A stretch of DNA of 34,603 bases, taken from the NCBI GenBank assembly GCA_021199475.1, contig JAJQHZ010000054.1, positions 33,732 to 68,334 on the forward strand, written 5' to 3'. How positions within the stretch are numbered: the stretch's first letter is position 1; each line of letters starts with the position of its first letter. This document shows positions 1-7,374 of this stretch, one piece after another. The notes beneath the pieces were generated by a model that had not been told where the DNA came from, did no database searches, and saw only the letters and a list, made by a program, of their open reading frames with translations. A program made the position numbers and the translations under genes. Source of the DNA: Lachnospiraceae bacterium. Lineage in GTDB: Bacteria; Bacillota; Clostridia; Lachnospirales; Lachnospiraceae.

Positions 1-125
1 CAGCTGCCGTTTCGGTTTCACTTTCCGTTTCCGTCTCTGACGCCGTTTCGGTTTCACTTTCCGTTTCCGTCTCTGACGCCGTTTCGCTTTCCGTCTCGCT
101 TTCCGGCTCCGGCACGCCCTTCGAG
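1..125 (-). repeat. SETESE/ASETE coding repeat at window edge
   Basis: Tandem units built on the plus-strand words cgtttcggtttcactttc and cgtttccgtctctgacgc repeat at 1-90. They encode an Glu/Ser/Thr-rich stalk of the surface protein and continue outside the window, so copy number is unknown. Confidence 0.8.
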
Positions 126-1285
126 AAAACAATGCGCAGCAGCTGTGCCGTTTCGCTTTCCACAGTAACCGACTGCGCGTAAACAGCTCCGGAAAGGTCT
201 CCCTGTACCGTCACAGATGCTTCCGGCGCAAGAACTGTACCCTGTATACCGGCCGAGAGTGTCAAAGCTCCCGTATAGCCTGTATACGAATCTCCGTCCA
301 TCGCGGCAAAATTGTAGACAACATCTCCCGCCTCCGAAGCGTCCGTATACGTAACCGCCGCCCCGGATTTCCGGATCGTATAGCCGGAAAATGTGAGCGC
401 CTGACTGGTAGAATCCGCAATCACGTTTACCACATACAGCGTATCCGTCACATCAAGTGCTTTATCAGAGGAAAGTGCTTCCAGCTGGCTCTCGTCCAGC
501 ACACCATTCTCGTCCGCATATACATTCAGCACCATCACCTTCTTCGATGACCGCGCGTTCGCCAGCTCCAGAGAACTCCCCTTCAGGGAAGAAAGCTGAT
601 CCGCCCCTTCCGCGTCCTGCAAAATGAGATCCTCAACCGTGCTCTCCTCCGGCAGTGTCCCGGCCAAAAGCTCCGTCACTTCATCCGGAATCTCCGTCTC
701 CTCCGCCACAAAGAGATAGGAAAGTACACCGGAAAGCCTGCTTAATAACGTCTTCTTTTTCAGCTTATCTCCCGTATTTTTCCGGTCAGACCGCTCCGTC
801 TCACTTTCAGATTCCGAGTCGCTCTTTTTTTTCTTTGACGCTTCCTCCGACTCCGTATCCGCCGCGGACTGTGCTTCCGTCGCCGCCTCAGATGCCTGCG
901 TCTGCGCTTCCGTTTCCGCCCCGGTCGCCTGCGTCTGCGTTTCCGTTGCCGCTGCCTCGGTCGCCTGCGTCTGCGCTTCCGTCGCCGCTGCCTCGGTCGC
1001 CTGCGTCTGTGCTTCCGTCGCTTTCGTCTGCGCCTCGGTCGCCTGTGTCTGTGCCTCCGTCGCTGGCGCTTCCGTTGCTTTTGTCTGCGCCTCAGTCGCC
1101 TGTGTCTGCGCTTCCGTCGCTGGCGCTTCCGTTGCCTGTGTCTGCGCCTCGGTCGCCTGTGTCTGCGCTTCCGTCGCCGCCGCTTCGGTCGCCTGGGCCT
1201 CCTCAGCGAGCCCGGAAATACTGCAGGATTGTGTCAGCAGCGCTGCGGACAGAACAATCGCGGCAATTTTTTTCAATCTCTTCAT
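1..1285 (-). CDS. Choice-of-anchor A family surface protein, N-terminal part (runs off window)
   Basis: About 428 residues are visible; the 3' end lies beyond base 1. The ATG at 1285 follows GGGGAGGAAGG and opens a signal peptide (MKRLKKIAAIVLSAALL, likely cleaved near GLA-EE). Next comes a stalk of ATEAQTQ-type heptads mixed with ATEAPATEAQTQ units (DNA about 880-1205), then a KKKKS/ESESE charged patch. Around bases 120-560 is a compact domain with VVYNFAAMDG, LTLSAGIQGTVLAPEASV and GDLSGAVYAQSV, which matches the choice-of-anchor A (CAA) pattern of Gram-positive surface proteins. After it a second stalk of SETESE repeats begins and leaves the window; an LPXTG or other anchor would be expected beyond. 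The Cys in LLTQSC does not make a good lipobox. It sits 40 nt behind upp with no obvious own promoter. Function is probably adhesion or wall structure (inference). Confidence 0.75.
   Translation of the reverse strand, partial: MKRLKKIAAIVLSAALLTQSCSISGLAEEAQATEAAATEAQTQATEAQTQATEAPATEAQTQATEAQTKATEAPATEAQTQATEAQTKATEAQTQATEAAATEAQTQATEAAATETQTQATGAETEAQTQASEAATEAQSAADTESEEASKKKKSDSESESETERSDRKNTGDKLKKKTLLSRLSGVLSYLFVAEETEIPDEVTELLAGTLPEESTVEDLILQDAEGADQLSSLKGSSLELANARSSKKVMVLNVYADENGVLDESQLEALSSDKALDVTDTLYVVNVIADSTSQALTFSGYTIRKSGAAVTYTDASEAGDVVYNFAAMDGDSYTGYTGALTLSAGIQGTVLAPEASVTVQGDLSGAVYAQSVTVESETAQLLRIVFSKGVPEPESETESETASETETESETETASETETESETETAA
880..1205 (-). repeat. ATEAQTQ-type coding repeat array
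   Basis: About a dozen degenerate 21-nt or 36-nt units (plus-strand core gcctcggtcgcctgtgtctg) encode ATEAQTQ, ATEAQTK and ATEAPATEAQTQ blocks directly after the signal peptide. Such an array is prone to copy-number change by slippage or recombination. Confidence 0.8.
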
Positions 1286-1325
1286 TTTTCCTTCCTCCCC
1301 TTCATCGTCAGGGAATCACTGCCTG

Positions 1326-1955
1326 TCATTTCGTTCCGAAAATACGATCTCCCGCATCACCCAGTCCCGGGACAATGTACCCATGTTCATTCAGATGATC
1401 ATCCAGTGCTCCGATATACATATCCACATCCGGATGCGCCTTTTTCATTGCTTCGATCCCCTCCGGCGCGCCAATAATGCACATAAAGCGAATGCTTTTG
1501 CACCCCTTGTCTTTGAGCATCTGGATCGCAGCCACCGCAGAACCACCGGTTGCAAGCATCGGATCCACCACGAAAACCTCTCGCTCATCGCAGTCAGCCG
1601 GGAGCTTGCAATAATACTCAACCGGCTTCAGCGTCTGGGGATCCCGGTAAAGGCCGATGTGTCCCACCTTCGCGGTCGGCATCATCGCCAGCATACCATC
1701 TACCATACCAAGCCCTGCGCGAAGGATCGGAACGACCGCCAGCTTCTTCCCGCTCAGCTCTTTCACCGTCGTCTTCGCAATTGGCGTCTCAATCTCCACA
1801 TCCTGAAGCTTCAGATCGCGCGTCGCCTCATAACACATATACATGGCAATCTCCCCGATCATTGCCCGAAAATCGCGGGATCCCGTCTCTTTTCTCCGGA
1901 TCATCCCAATCTTGTGCTGGATCACCGGATGATCCATAATCATAATCTTCTGCAT
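1326..1955 (-). CDS. upp: Uracil phosphoribosyltransferase
   Basis: This 209-residue cytosolic enzyme makes UMP from uracil and PRPP in pyrimidine salvage. The length is typical of the family. The PRPP loop [14 protein letters not shown] lies at residues 127-140 and the C-terminal uracil-binding stretch [15 protein letters not shown] at about 193-207; the N-terminal [17 protein letters not shown] is also characteristic. The ATG at 1955 follows GGGAGGGAGAATT. It is separated by 310 bases from rpiB upstream on the same strand, in a gene order (sua5, ywlE-like, rpiB, upp) that resembles the Bacillus ywlC-ywlE-rpiB-glyA-upp cluster with glyA missing. A possible extended -10 promoter lies at 2133-2138. 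Confidence 0.96.
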   Translation of the reverse strand: MQKIMIMDHPVIQHKIGMIRRKETGSRDFRAMIGEIAMYMCYEATRDLKLQDVEIETPIAKTTVKELSGKKLAVVPILRAGLGMVDGMLAMMPTAKVGHIGLYRDPQTLKPVEYYCKLPADCDEREVFVVDPMLATGGSAVAAIQMLKDKGCKSIRFMCIIGAPEGIEAMKKAHPDVDMYIGALDDHLNEHGYIVPGLGDAGDRIFGTK

Positions 1956-2265
1956 AATTCTCCCTCCCGGATACGGACTGATGCCGCCATCCGTTCCATA
2001 CCTGTTTCTGTCCCTTTTATTTACAATATAACTTCTGATATCAGGGATTGCCCCGTGCCGTACACACCCGTACCTCCACTGCCGGTCCGGCCGATACTAA
2101 ACACATGCCGCCCGCACGGACACCCTTGTGTTATCTTACCATGATTTTCCTCATAAATCCTTGCAATATTCTTAAATATTTTCAAAGTATACAGCCGCGA
2201 ATTCTGCCCAGTGCTTCGCCCGCTTTCGTTCACGCATTCACAGACAGCTCCCGCACAACCGTAAT
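1956..2265. other. Intergenic region upstream of upp
   Basis: No gene is supported here. A 70-codon open frame on the minus strand (2021-2233) lacks a ribosome site and family resemblance. The region probably carries the upp promoter and leader; I see no clear PyrR-type attenuator or terminator. Confidence 0.5.
2133..2142 (-). promoter_or_regulatory. Possible extended -10 promoter of upp
   Basis: On the minus strand the sequence reads TGGTAAGAT (-10 TAAGAT at 2133-2138 with TG one base before it). No convincing -35 is seen 16-18 bases upstream, so the call rests on the extended -10 alone. The leader would be about 170 nt. Confidence 0.3.
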
Positions 2266-2697
2266 TTACTCTTCATCAATCATATGGATCCTTCTTGCGT
2301 GGCGCTCTGCTCCCGAAAAAGGAGTATTCAGAAACGTCTCCGTAATCTTCACCGCAAGCCCGGCTCCGACCACACGCGCGCCCATACACAGGACATTCGC
2401 GTCATTATGCAGCCTGGTAGCCTCCGCGCTGAAGCAGTCTCCGCAGAGTGCCGCCCGGATACCCTTGTAGCGGTTCGCCGTGATCGACATACCGATGCCG
2501 GTCCCGCAGATCAGAATTCCCTTCTCCGCGTTGCCGGAGAGAATTTCCTTTACAACCGCCTTCGCGTAAACCGGATAGTCTACCGCGTCTGCCGAATAAG
2601 TACCACAGTCCTTATACGCAATCCCTTTCTTGTCCAGATCACTCATGATTTCCAGCTTCAGGGCGTAACCTGCCTGATCACATCCGATTGCTAACAT
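2266..2697 (-). CDS. rpiB: Ribose-5-phosphate isomerase B family protein
   Basis: This 143-residue protein belongs to the RpiB/LacA/LacB family, which interconverts ribose 5-phosphate and ribulose 5-phosphate in the pentose phosphate pathway. The catalytic-base Cys is at 64 in GILICGTGIGMSI, and the ring-opening His is at 97 in RLHNDANV. The N-terminal phosphate motif, usually DHAG, reads D7-Q8-A9-G10, so the second residue differs from the E. coli enzyme (D8-H9). The C-terminus ends RHARRIHMIDEE as is usual. The ATG at 2697 overlaps the upstream phosphatase-like gene by 7 bases, and its GAGGAGG site lies inside that gene, so translation is probably coupled. A lactose/galactose-6-P isomerase role is possible but the ywl context favours RpiB. 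Confidence 0.9.
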   Translation of the reverse strand: MLAIGCDQAGYALKLEIMSDLDKKGIAYKDCGTYSADAVDYPVYAKAVVKEILSGNAEKGILICGTGIGMSITANRYKGIRAALCGDCFSAEATRLHNDANVLCMGARVVGAGLAVKITETFLNTPFSGAERHARRIHMIDEE

Positions 2698-3158
2698 AAC
2701 AATTCCTCCTCATTTAATAATACTACCAGCTTTTTCACCATTATTTCCAGCTGGGAAAAACACTTTCCGTAATCTGCCAGCGAACCTCCGTACGGATTCT
2801 CCGGCCCCTCCGACTCGCCGACATAGCGGTAAAGCACCTGCACCAGGTCTTCGCGCTCCGGCTCAAACGCTTCCAGAACCTTCTGTCTGACCTCATCCGT
2901 AAAGGTCAGAATCAGCGTTCGCTCATTGAAATCCTCACGCACCAGCGGGTCGCTCATATGCTCCTTCATCGTCAGTCCATTGCTCACGAGCACAGCTTCC
3001 GCCTTCGGATTAATCGGCTCCGGGAACAGCACAACCAGCCCTTTCGATGTCACATCCAGCTCATCCAGCAGATATTTGCTCTGCATAATTGCCTCGGCCA
3101 TCGGGCCTGCAGCCGTATCTCCCTTACTGGCAAAAATAAGTCTGTCGTATTTTTTCAA
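2691..3158 (-). CDS. YwlE-like low-molecular-weight phosphatase homologue lacking catalytic residues
   Basis: This 155-residue protein sits where Bacillus has ywlE (protein-arginine phosphatase) and aligns with the LMW-PTP fold: P-loop region FASKGDTAAGPMAEAI at 9-24, and NPYGGSLADY at 121-130 where YwlE has DPFGGS. The active site should read C-x5-R-S. Here the Cys position is S11, the Arg position is A17, the following Ser is G18, and the general-acid Asp is N121. All three catalytic groups are therefore missing, so phosphatase activity by the known mechanism is not expected. The frame is otherwise intact and overlaps rpiB by 7 bases, which argues against a decaying gene. Start is TTG at 3158 behind GGGGGCGGA. 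It may be a binding or regulatory pseudoenzyme (inference). Confidence 0.8.
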   Translation of the reverse strand: MKKYDRLIFASKGDTAAGPMAEAIMQSKYLLDELDVTSKGLVVLFPEPINPKAEAVLVSNGLTMKEHMSDPLVREDFNERTLILTFTDEVRQKVLEAFEPEREDLVQVLYRYVGESEGPENPYGGSLADYGKCFSQLEIMVKKLVVLLNEEELLC

Positions 3159-3243
3159 TCAATCCGCCCCCATACTTTTTCTATCGAATCCGCCTCCAAA
3201 GCGCGGCAGCTCCTGTGCCGATCCCCTGCAGGAAAAGCACCGC

Positions 3244-4290
3244 TCACACCGTAATCACCTGGTGCCCGGCCGCCTTCATCAGACGGTTCATAATCGCCGC
3301 CCCCATCTGCGGTGTCTCAAACGATTCCGAATAAATCACTGAAACGTCCATCTCATCAAACTCGCGCAGGATCTCGTACAGATGCTGCGCAATGGTCAGC
3401 TCCTGATCACGGGAGCCGATGGATTTCACCGCCGCGTTCGCGTAACAGTCCCGTGTCTCGTCCGCAGCGATCACTCCGGCCAGCCCTCCCGCTTCTTTTT
3501 GCGCCGCAGCAAGCGCGTTGATCTTCGTCACTACATGCTCCCGGCTGCCCTCCACAATAAAAAGAGGAGCCCTCGGCGCGTAATGCCGGTACTTCATCCC
3601 CGGTGCCTTCGGATGTACCGACGGGTCCTCCGAGGTCAGTCCCCGGTCCATCTCGGCCGTACCAAGCACCTGCCGCAGCATATCCTGGCTGATATATCCC
3701 GGACGCAAAATCACCGGCGTCCCCTCTGTCAGATCAACAATCGTGGACTCCAGACCGATGGACACCGGCCCGCCGTCCAGAACCATATCAATCACGCCGT
3801 CCATATCCTCCATCACATGCTGAGCCGTTGTCGGGCTTGGCCTGCCGGAAGTATTTGCGCTCGGTGCCGCCACATAGCCGCCCCCCGCGAGAATCAGTGC
3901 GCGCGCAATCTCATTGTCCGGCATACGTACAGCCACCGTATCCAGCCCGCCGGTCGTCGCATACGGCACCGCCGCCGATTTCCTCAAAATCATCGTAAGA
4001 GGCCCCGGCCAGAACGCATCCGACAGCAGCTTCGCCTCCGGAGGAATCTCCACGGTAATTCTCTCTATCGCTTCCCAGTCAGCGATGTGCACGATCAGCG
4101 GATTGTCCGATGGTCTGCCCTTCGCCCGGTATATTTTCGCGGACGCCTCCGGATTCAGCGCATTGGCGCCCAGACCATACACCGTCTCCGTCGGGAAAGC
4201 CACCAGGCCGCCGGAAAGCAGGATATCACCCGCCCGGCGGATTCCGTCCATTCGGACCCCATCCCGCATATCTTCCAAAACTGTCTTCAT
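3244..4290 (-). CDS. tsaC: L-threonylcarbamoyladenylate synthase (Sua5/YwlC type)
   Basis: This 348-residue cytosolic enzyme makes threonylcarbamoyl-AMP from threonine, bicarbonate and ATP, the first step toward t6A37 of ANN-decoding tRNAs. The YrdC domain covers about residues 18-205 with LVAFPTETVYGLGANA, YRAKGRPSDNPLIVHI and PSANTSGRPSPT; the C-terminal Sua5 domain follows (about 225-345, with PGMKYRHYAP at its start). The length and two-domain build mark it as Sua5/YwlC rather than the short TsaC. It heads the minus-strand cluster with the phosphatase-like gene 85 bases downstream. The promoter at 4325-4353 fits this start; the ribosome site (AGGTAG) is weak. Confidence 0.95.
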   Translation of the reverse strand: MKTVLEDMRDGVRMDGIRRAGDILLSGGLVAFPTETVYGLGANALNPEASAKIYRAKGRPSDNPLIVHIADWEAIERITVEIPPEAKLLSDAFWPGPLTMILRKSAAVPYATTGGLDTVAVRMPDNEIARALILAGGGYVAAPSANTSGRPSPTTAQHVMEDMDGVIDMVLDGGPVSIGLESTIVDLTEGTPVILRPGYISQDMLRQVLGTAEMDRGLTSEDPSVHPKAPGMKYRHYAPRAPLFIVEGSREHVVTKINALAAAQKEAGGLAGVIAADETRDCYANAAVKSIGSRDQELTIAQHLYEILREFDEMDVSVIYSESFETPQMGAAIMNRLMKAAGHQVITV

Positions 4291-4324
4291 ACTCTGCTAC
4301 CTGTTTCTATGCTCTTTTTCAAAC

Positions 4325-4353
4325 AGTATACCACCGACCGTGTAATTTTTAAA
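4325..4353 (-). promoter_or_regulatory. Promoter of the sua5 cluster
   Basis: Minus strand: -35 TTTAAA (4348-4353), 17-base spacer, -10 TATACT (4325-4330) preceded by TGG (extended -10). It is placed 35 bases upstream of the sua5 ATG and is divergent from the S1-protein promoter. Confidence 0.55.
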
Positions 4354-4393
4354 CTCTTTTTCTCATTTTTTGTTATTTCTGACTTTTTTTCTG

Positions 4394-4422
4394 TGTTCAA
4401 ATCCAAAAAGCTGTGATAGAAT
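4394..4422 (+). promoter_or_regulatory. Promoter of the S1-domain gene
   Basis: -35-like TGTTCA (4394-4399), 17-base spacer, -10 TAGAAT (4417-4422) with TG at 4414-4415 giving an extended -10. The poor -35 is typical of extended -10 promoters. The ATG follows 39 bases after the -10. Confidence 0.5.
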
Positions 4423-4461
4423 GAGAGACACCGGAAACATTTCAGGAAAGGATAAGGAGAA

Positions 4462-5607
4462 ATGAGCGAAGAAGAAAAGGTAATTGCACAGGAAACCAAT
4501 GAAGCAGAAGCTGGCGTCCCGGTCGAGACGGCGGCTGAGGCAGCGGCAGAAGCACCGGCAGAAGCAGTTGTGGAAGCGGAGGCAGTGACGGAGGCTGAGG
4601 CAGCGGTGGAAGCTGAGGCAGCGGTGGAAGCTGAGGTACCCGCGGAGACAGTAGCGGAAGCAGAGGCACCCGCGGAAGAAGCGACGGAGGCCGAGGCAGC
4701 GGCGGAAGCGCCCGCAGAGAGCATGGCGGACTATGACGCAGCCATCACCGCTTCCATGAAGCCGATTCACGAGGGCGACATTCTCAAGGGCACCGTCATC
4801 GGCGTATCGGATGAAGAGCTGACTGTGGATCTCGGCATTTACACGGACGGGATCGTCCGCCGGGAGGACGCAAGCGACGATCCTGATTTCACATTCCGCG
4901 ATTTCGAGATCGGGCAGGAGATTTCCGCCACCGTCATCCGCCGCGACAACGCGCAGGGCCGGATTCAGCTTTCTCTGAAGGCAGCGGCAGCCGTGCTCGG
5001 ATGGGAGCGCCTGCAGCAGCTTGAGAAGGACCAGACCAATATCACGGTCAAGATCAGCGAAGCAGTCAAGAGCGGTGTGACCGCCTACGTGGAAGGCATC
5101 CGCGGATTCATCCCGGCATCCAAGCTTGCCCTCTCCTATGTGGAGAATCTGGATGAATACGTCGGCAAAGAAATCGAGGTCCGCGTCATCACAGCCGAGC
5201 CGGAAGGAAAGCATCTGGTGCTCTCCGCCCGCGACATCCTCCGGGAGAAGGAGCGCGAAGAGCGCAAGCAGCGCATCTCCAACGTGGAGGTCGGACTGGT
5301 GACCGAGGGTACCGTAGAGACCATCAAGGACTACGGTGCATTCATTGACCTCGGCAAGGGATTAAGCGGTCTGGTTCACGTCTCTCAGATCAGCCAGCAG
5401 CGCATCAAGCACCCGGGCGCCGTACTCAAGGAAGGCCAGAAGGTGAAGGTAAAGGTCATCGCAGTGAAGGACGGCAAGATCAGCCTCAGCATGAAGGCAC
5501 TCGAAGACGTCGCCGCCCAGGAAATCGAGGAGGAGACCTACAAAATGCCGAAAGCAGAGAACGCGACCACCTCGCTCGCTTCCCTGTTCAAAAATATCAA
5601 GCTGTGA
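4462..5607 (+). CDS. Three-S1-domain RNA-binding protein with Ala/Glu-rich N-terminus
   Basis: This 381-residue protein has a low-complexity acidic head (about residues 15-88, units like EAEAAVEAEAAVEAEV) and three S1 OB-fold repeats at about 104-173, 192-257 and 280-346. The third is the most canonical (GTVETIKDYGAFIDLGKGLSG, then VKVKVIAVKDGKISLSMK). It resembles the short Firmicute homologues of ribosomal protein S1, which bind single-stranded mRNA and the 30S subunit, but has fewer S1 repeats than the six of E. coli RpsA. The head has no predicted fold and a strong negative charge. Start ATG 4462 follows AAGGAG with an unusually short 2-base spacing. It is monocistronic, ending in the hairpin at 5645. 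Confidence 0.88.
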   Translation: MSEEEKVIAQETNEAEAGVPVETAAEAAAEAPAEAVVEAEAVTEAEAAVEAEAAVEAEVPAETVAEAEAPAEEATEAEAAAEAPAESMADYDAAITASMKPIHEGDILKGTVIGVSDEELTVDLGIYTDGIVRREDASDDPDFTFRDFEIGQEISATVIRRDNAQGRIQLSLKAAAAVLGWERLQQLEKDQTNITVKISEAVKSGVTAYVEGIRGFIPASKLALSYVENLDEYVGKEIEVRVITAEPEGKHLVLSARDILREKEREERKQRISNVEVGLVTEGTVETIKDYGAFIDLGKGLSGLVHVSQISQQRIKHPGAVLKEGQKVKVKVIAVKDGKISLSMKALEDVAAQEIEEETYKMPKAENATTSLASLFKNIKL

Positions 5608-5644
5608 TTTAAGAAAGCATGCCGGGCTTTGTCCCTGTACCCAT

Positions 5645-5687
5645 AGAAAAAGCACTCCGGAAGATCAAGAATCGGAGTGCTTTTTCT
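5645..5687. terminator. Bidirectional terminator
   Basis: A perfect 14-bp stem (AGAAAAAGCACTCC at 5645-5658 with GGAGTGCTTTTTCT at 5674-5687) has A/T tracts on both sides. It can end the plus-strand S1 gene and the minus-strand toxin-antitoxin transcript that converge here. Confidence 0.85.
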
Positions 5688-5717
5688 CGAATTATTCAGC
5701 AACATTTTCCATAATCA

Positions 5718-5984
5718 TTACTTATCTTCATAATGCCCCTGACACTGCTCGATAATAACGGTTCCATCTTCATAACGGTAAACCAGTCGATCCTTGCCGT
5801 TAATCCTTCAGCTCCACATACCGCTCAGTTCACCCTTCAATGGTTCCGGTTTGCCAGAACCCTCAAATGGGCTCCGTTGAATTTCTTTTAACAGGCCATT
5901 GATTTTTCTTAGCGTCTTCTTATCCAGTGTCTGCCATTCAAGATACTCATCCCAGGCACTCTCGGCAAACATAATTTTACTCAA
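5718..5984 (-). pseudogene. yoeB: YoeB/Txe-family toxin interrupted by an in-frame TGA
   Basis: Reading from TTG 5984 (or ATG 5972) gives SKIMFAESAWDEYLEWQ, then KPEPLKGELSGMWS, a TGA at 5808-5810, then RINGKDRLVYRYEDGTVII ending at TAA 5718. The whole frame matches the YoeB mRNA-interferase family (E. coli: LSGFWSRRITEEHRLVY). The TGA falls exactly where YoeB has the first Arg of SRRI; one base change from CGA or AGA would create it. The truncated product (54-58 residues) lacks the catalytic Arg and C-terminal His of YoeB. Everything else in the frame is conserved, so the mutation looks recent, or it is a sequence error. The TTG start overlaps the antitoxin stop by 8 bases, as in intact pairs. 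Confidence 0.8.
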
Positions 5985-6249
5985 CTTCCATAGCCTCCAG
6001 TTCCTCCATTGTTTTCTCTATTACATGTCCTGTTTTGACCTGGTGATCCGCTTTGCGCAGATAGGCTTGATTCATTTCAGAATAAAAAGGATCGTACGGT
6101 GCTTCAATATCAAATGGAATACGCCGGTCTCTAAGTGCCTTCTTCGTATAAATCAAATAAAAAGTAGATATGTTCATTCCCATATCTGCGCACATTTCCT
6201 CCAACTCTTTCTTTTCATCATCTTTGAGCCGAATGCTGATTGTCGTCAT
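5977..6249 (-). CDS. RelB/DinJ-family antitoxin
   Basis: This 90-residue protein starts MTTISIRLKDDEKKELEEMCADMG, the ribbon-helix-helix DNA-binding N-terminus of RelB/DinJ antitoxins. The acidic C-terminal part (EKTMEELEAMEVE) would wrap the toxin. Antitoxins of this type neutralise the paired mRNA interferase and repress their own operon. The ATG at 6249 follows AGAGGGGTGA. Its stop overlaps the presumed start of the YoeB-type toxin, which is interrupted, so the antitoxin may now be an orphan repressor. The palindrome over the -10 (6276-6288) is the likely autoregulatory operator. Confidence 0.88.
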   Translation of the reverse strand: MTTISIRLKDDEKKELEEMCADMGMNISTFYLIYTKKALRDRRIPFDIEAPYDPFYSEMNQAYLRKADHQVKTGHVIEKTMEELEAMEVE

Positions 6250-6275
6250 TTTGATTCACCCCTCTTTTTACACTC

Positions 6276-6304
6276 ATAATACCATTATCTGAAGCACTTT
6301 GCAA
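6276..6304 (-). promoter_or_regulatory. Toxin-antitoxin promoter with overlapping palindrome
   Basis: Minus strand: -35 TTGCAA (6299-6304), 17-base spacer, extended -10 TGG-TATTAT (-10 at 6276-6281). A perfect 5-bp inverted repeat ATAAT-ACC-ATTAT (6276-6288) covers the -10 and is well placed for antitoxin autorepression. Confidence 0.6.
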
Positions 6305-6401
6305 TCTAATTCATTCAAAATCGTATGATTTACATTCAATTATATGATTCGAGCGACAAAATCCCCTTTGCATGGCAGCCGATGGATTTACACTCCGGCC
6401 T

Positions 6402-7178
6402 TCACTGCCCTTCCTGTCCGCTTCCCTGTAATTCTGTCAGATACTTCAATATCCCATCGCAGATAGCCTGCACCACCTGATCCTGATACGCCTCCTCCTG
6501 CAAAAGCGCCTCCTCCTCGGGATTGGTCAGAAATCCGCACTCCACGATCACCGTCGTACTTATCGACCTTTTTAATATGTAATAAGTCGTATTTCCCTTC
6601 TGTGTCCTCGGCCGCTCGATTTCCAGTTCCTCGTTCAGACTTTCCTGAATCGCCGCTGCCAGCTTCTCTCCCTCCGCCGACTGCTCATAATAAAACACCT
6701 GCGGTCCCTTCACAGAAGCATCCTCCGGATAACTGTTCTGATGGATGCTCACCGTCAGAACCGGATTTTCCTCCGCAATCACCGCAACCCGCCGCTCCAT
6801 ATCCTGTGCCTTCTTGCCCGAAGCATCCGCGTCATACAGACCGTCCTCCGTCTCGCGCGTCAGCACCACCTCATAGCCCTCCGCTTCCAGCAGAACCGCC
6901 AGCTTCTGCGCATAGATCAGATTCAGTACCTTTTCATTTGCACCGCTCTCCCCAACCATGCCGGAGTCAAAGCCCCCATGCCCCGGATCAAGTACGATTT
7001 TTTCCCGCGCCCCGCGATTTTCGTCTGAAGAATCCGAAGAAGCAGTCCTGCTCTCTGAACGGTTTGCCGCCTGCCATCTTGCCCCATAGGCCGGCAGCAG
7101 ATACGCGGCCGCGAACAGAACAATGAGCATAACATATGGAAGCAGCCGGGGCCACTTCCTATCTTCTTTTCTTTCCAC
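6402..7178 (-). CDS. cwlD: N-acetylmuramoyl-L-alanine amidase, CwlD-like
   Basis: This 258-residue Amidase_3 protein has an N-terminal membrane anchor (residues 12-32) and a Zn-amidase domain from about 59. Zn ligands are H67 (DPGHGG), E82 (GANEK) and H146 (SIHQNSY); the catalytic Glu is E213 (VIVECGFLTN). These enzymes cut the amide bond between MurNAc and the stem peptide. The short single-domain architecture and KGPQVFYY stretch match CwlD, the germination-specific amidase needed to form muramic-delta-lactam in spore cortex, which points to a spore former. Start is GTG 7178 behind GGGAG with 6-base spacing. It lies downstream of the NlpC/P60 gene but a terminator separates them. Confidence 0.88.
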   Translation of the reverse strand: MERKEDRKWPRLLPYVMLIVLFAAAYLLPAYGARWQAANRSESRTASSDSSDENRGAREKIVLDPGHGGFDSGMVGESGANEKVLNLIYAQKLAVLLEAEGYEVVLTRETEDGLYDADASGKKAQDMERRVAVIAEENPVLTVSIHQNSYPEDASVKGPQVFYYEQSAEGEKLAAAIQESLNEELEIERPRTQKGNTTYYILKRSISTTVIVECGFLTNPEEEALLQEEAYQDQVVQAICDGILKYLTELQGSGQEGQ

Positions 7179-7272
7179 ACCAGGCTCCCTTTGGATGAAT
7201 TTTTATAAATATATGCGTCAAAGCAGCGCTGAAATACCTGTATCGAAGCATCCCCCTTATTCCATCAAACGG

Positions 7273-7297
7273 AAAAAGGGCTCCGCATGCGGAGCCC
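7273..7297 (-). terminator. Terminator of the NlpC/P60 gene
   Basis: On the minus strand a 9-bp perfect stem (GGGCTCCGC/GCGGAGCCC, 7278-7297, loop AT) is followed by TTTTT (7277-7273). It lies 78 bases past the stop of the NlpC/P60 gene and 95 bases before cwlD. Confidence 0.85.
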
Positions 7298-7374
7298 CTC
7301 TGATTTATTACAATTCTTTTCTTTTCACATTCCTGCATCATCCGGCTGCCGTTGTTCACAGCCATTCTGATCTG

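Noticed and set aside
655-1398. Long Pro/Ser-rich plus-strand frames opposite the surface-protein gene
   Set aside because: They are the complement of the repeat codons and have no start site or family.
2021-2233. 70-codon minus-strand frame upstream of upp
   Set aside because: No ribosome site, odd composition, and it overlaps the likely promoter.
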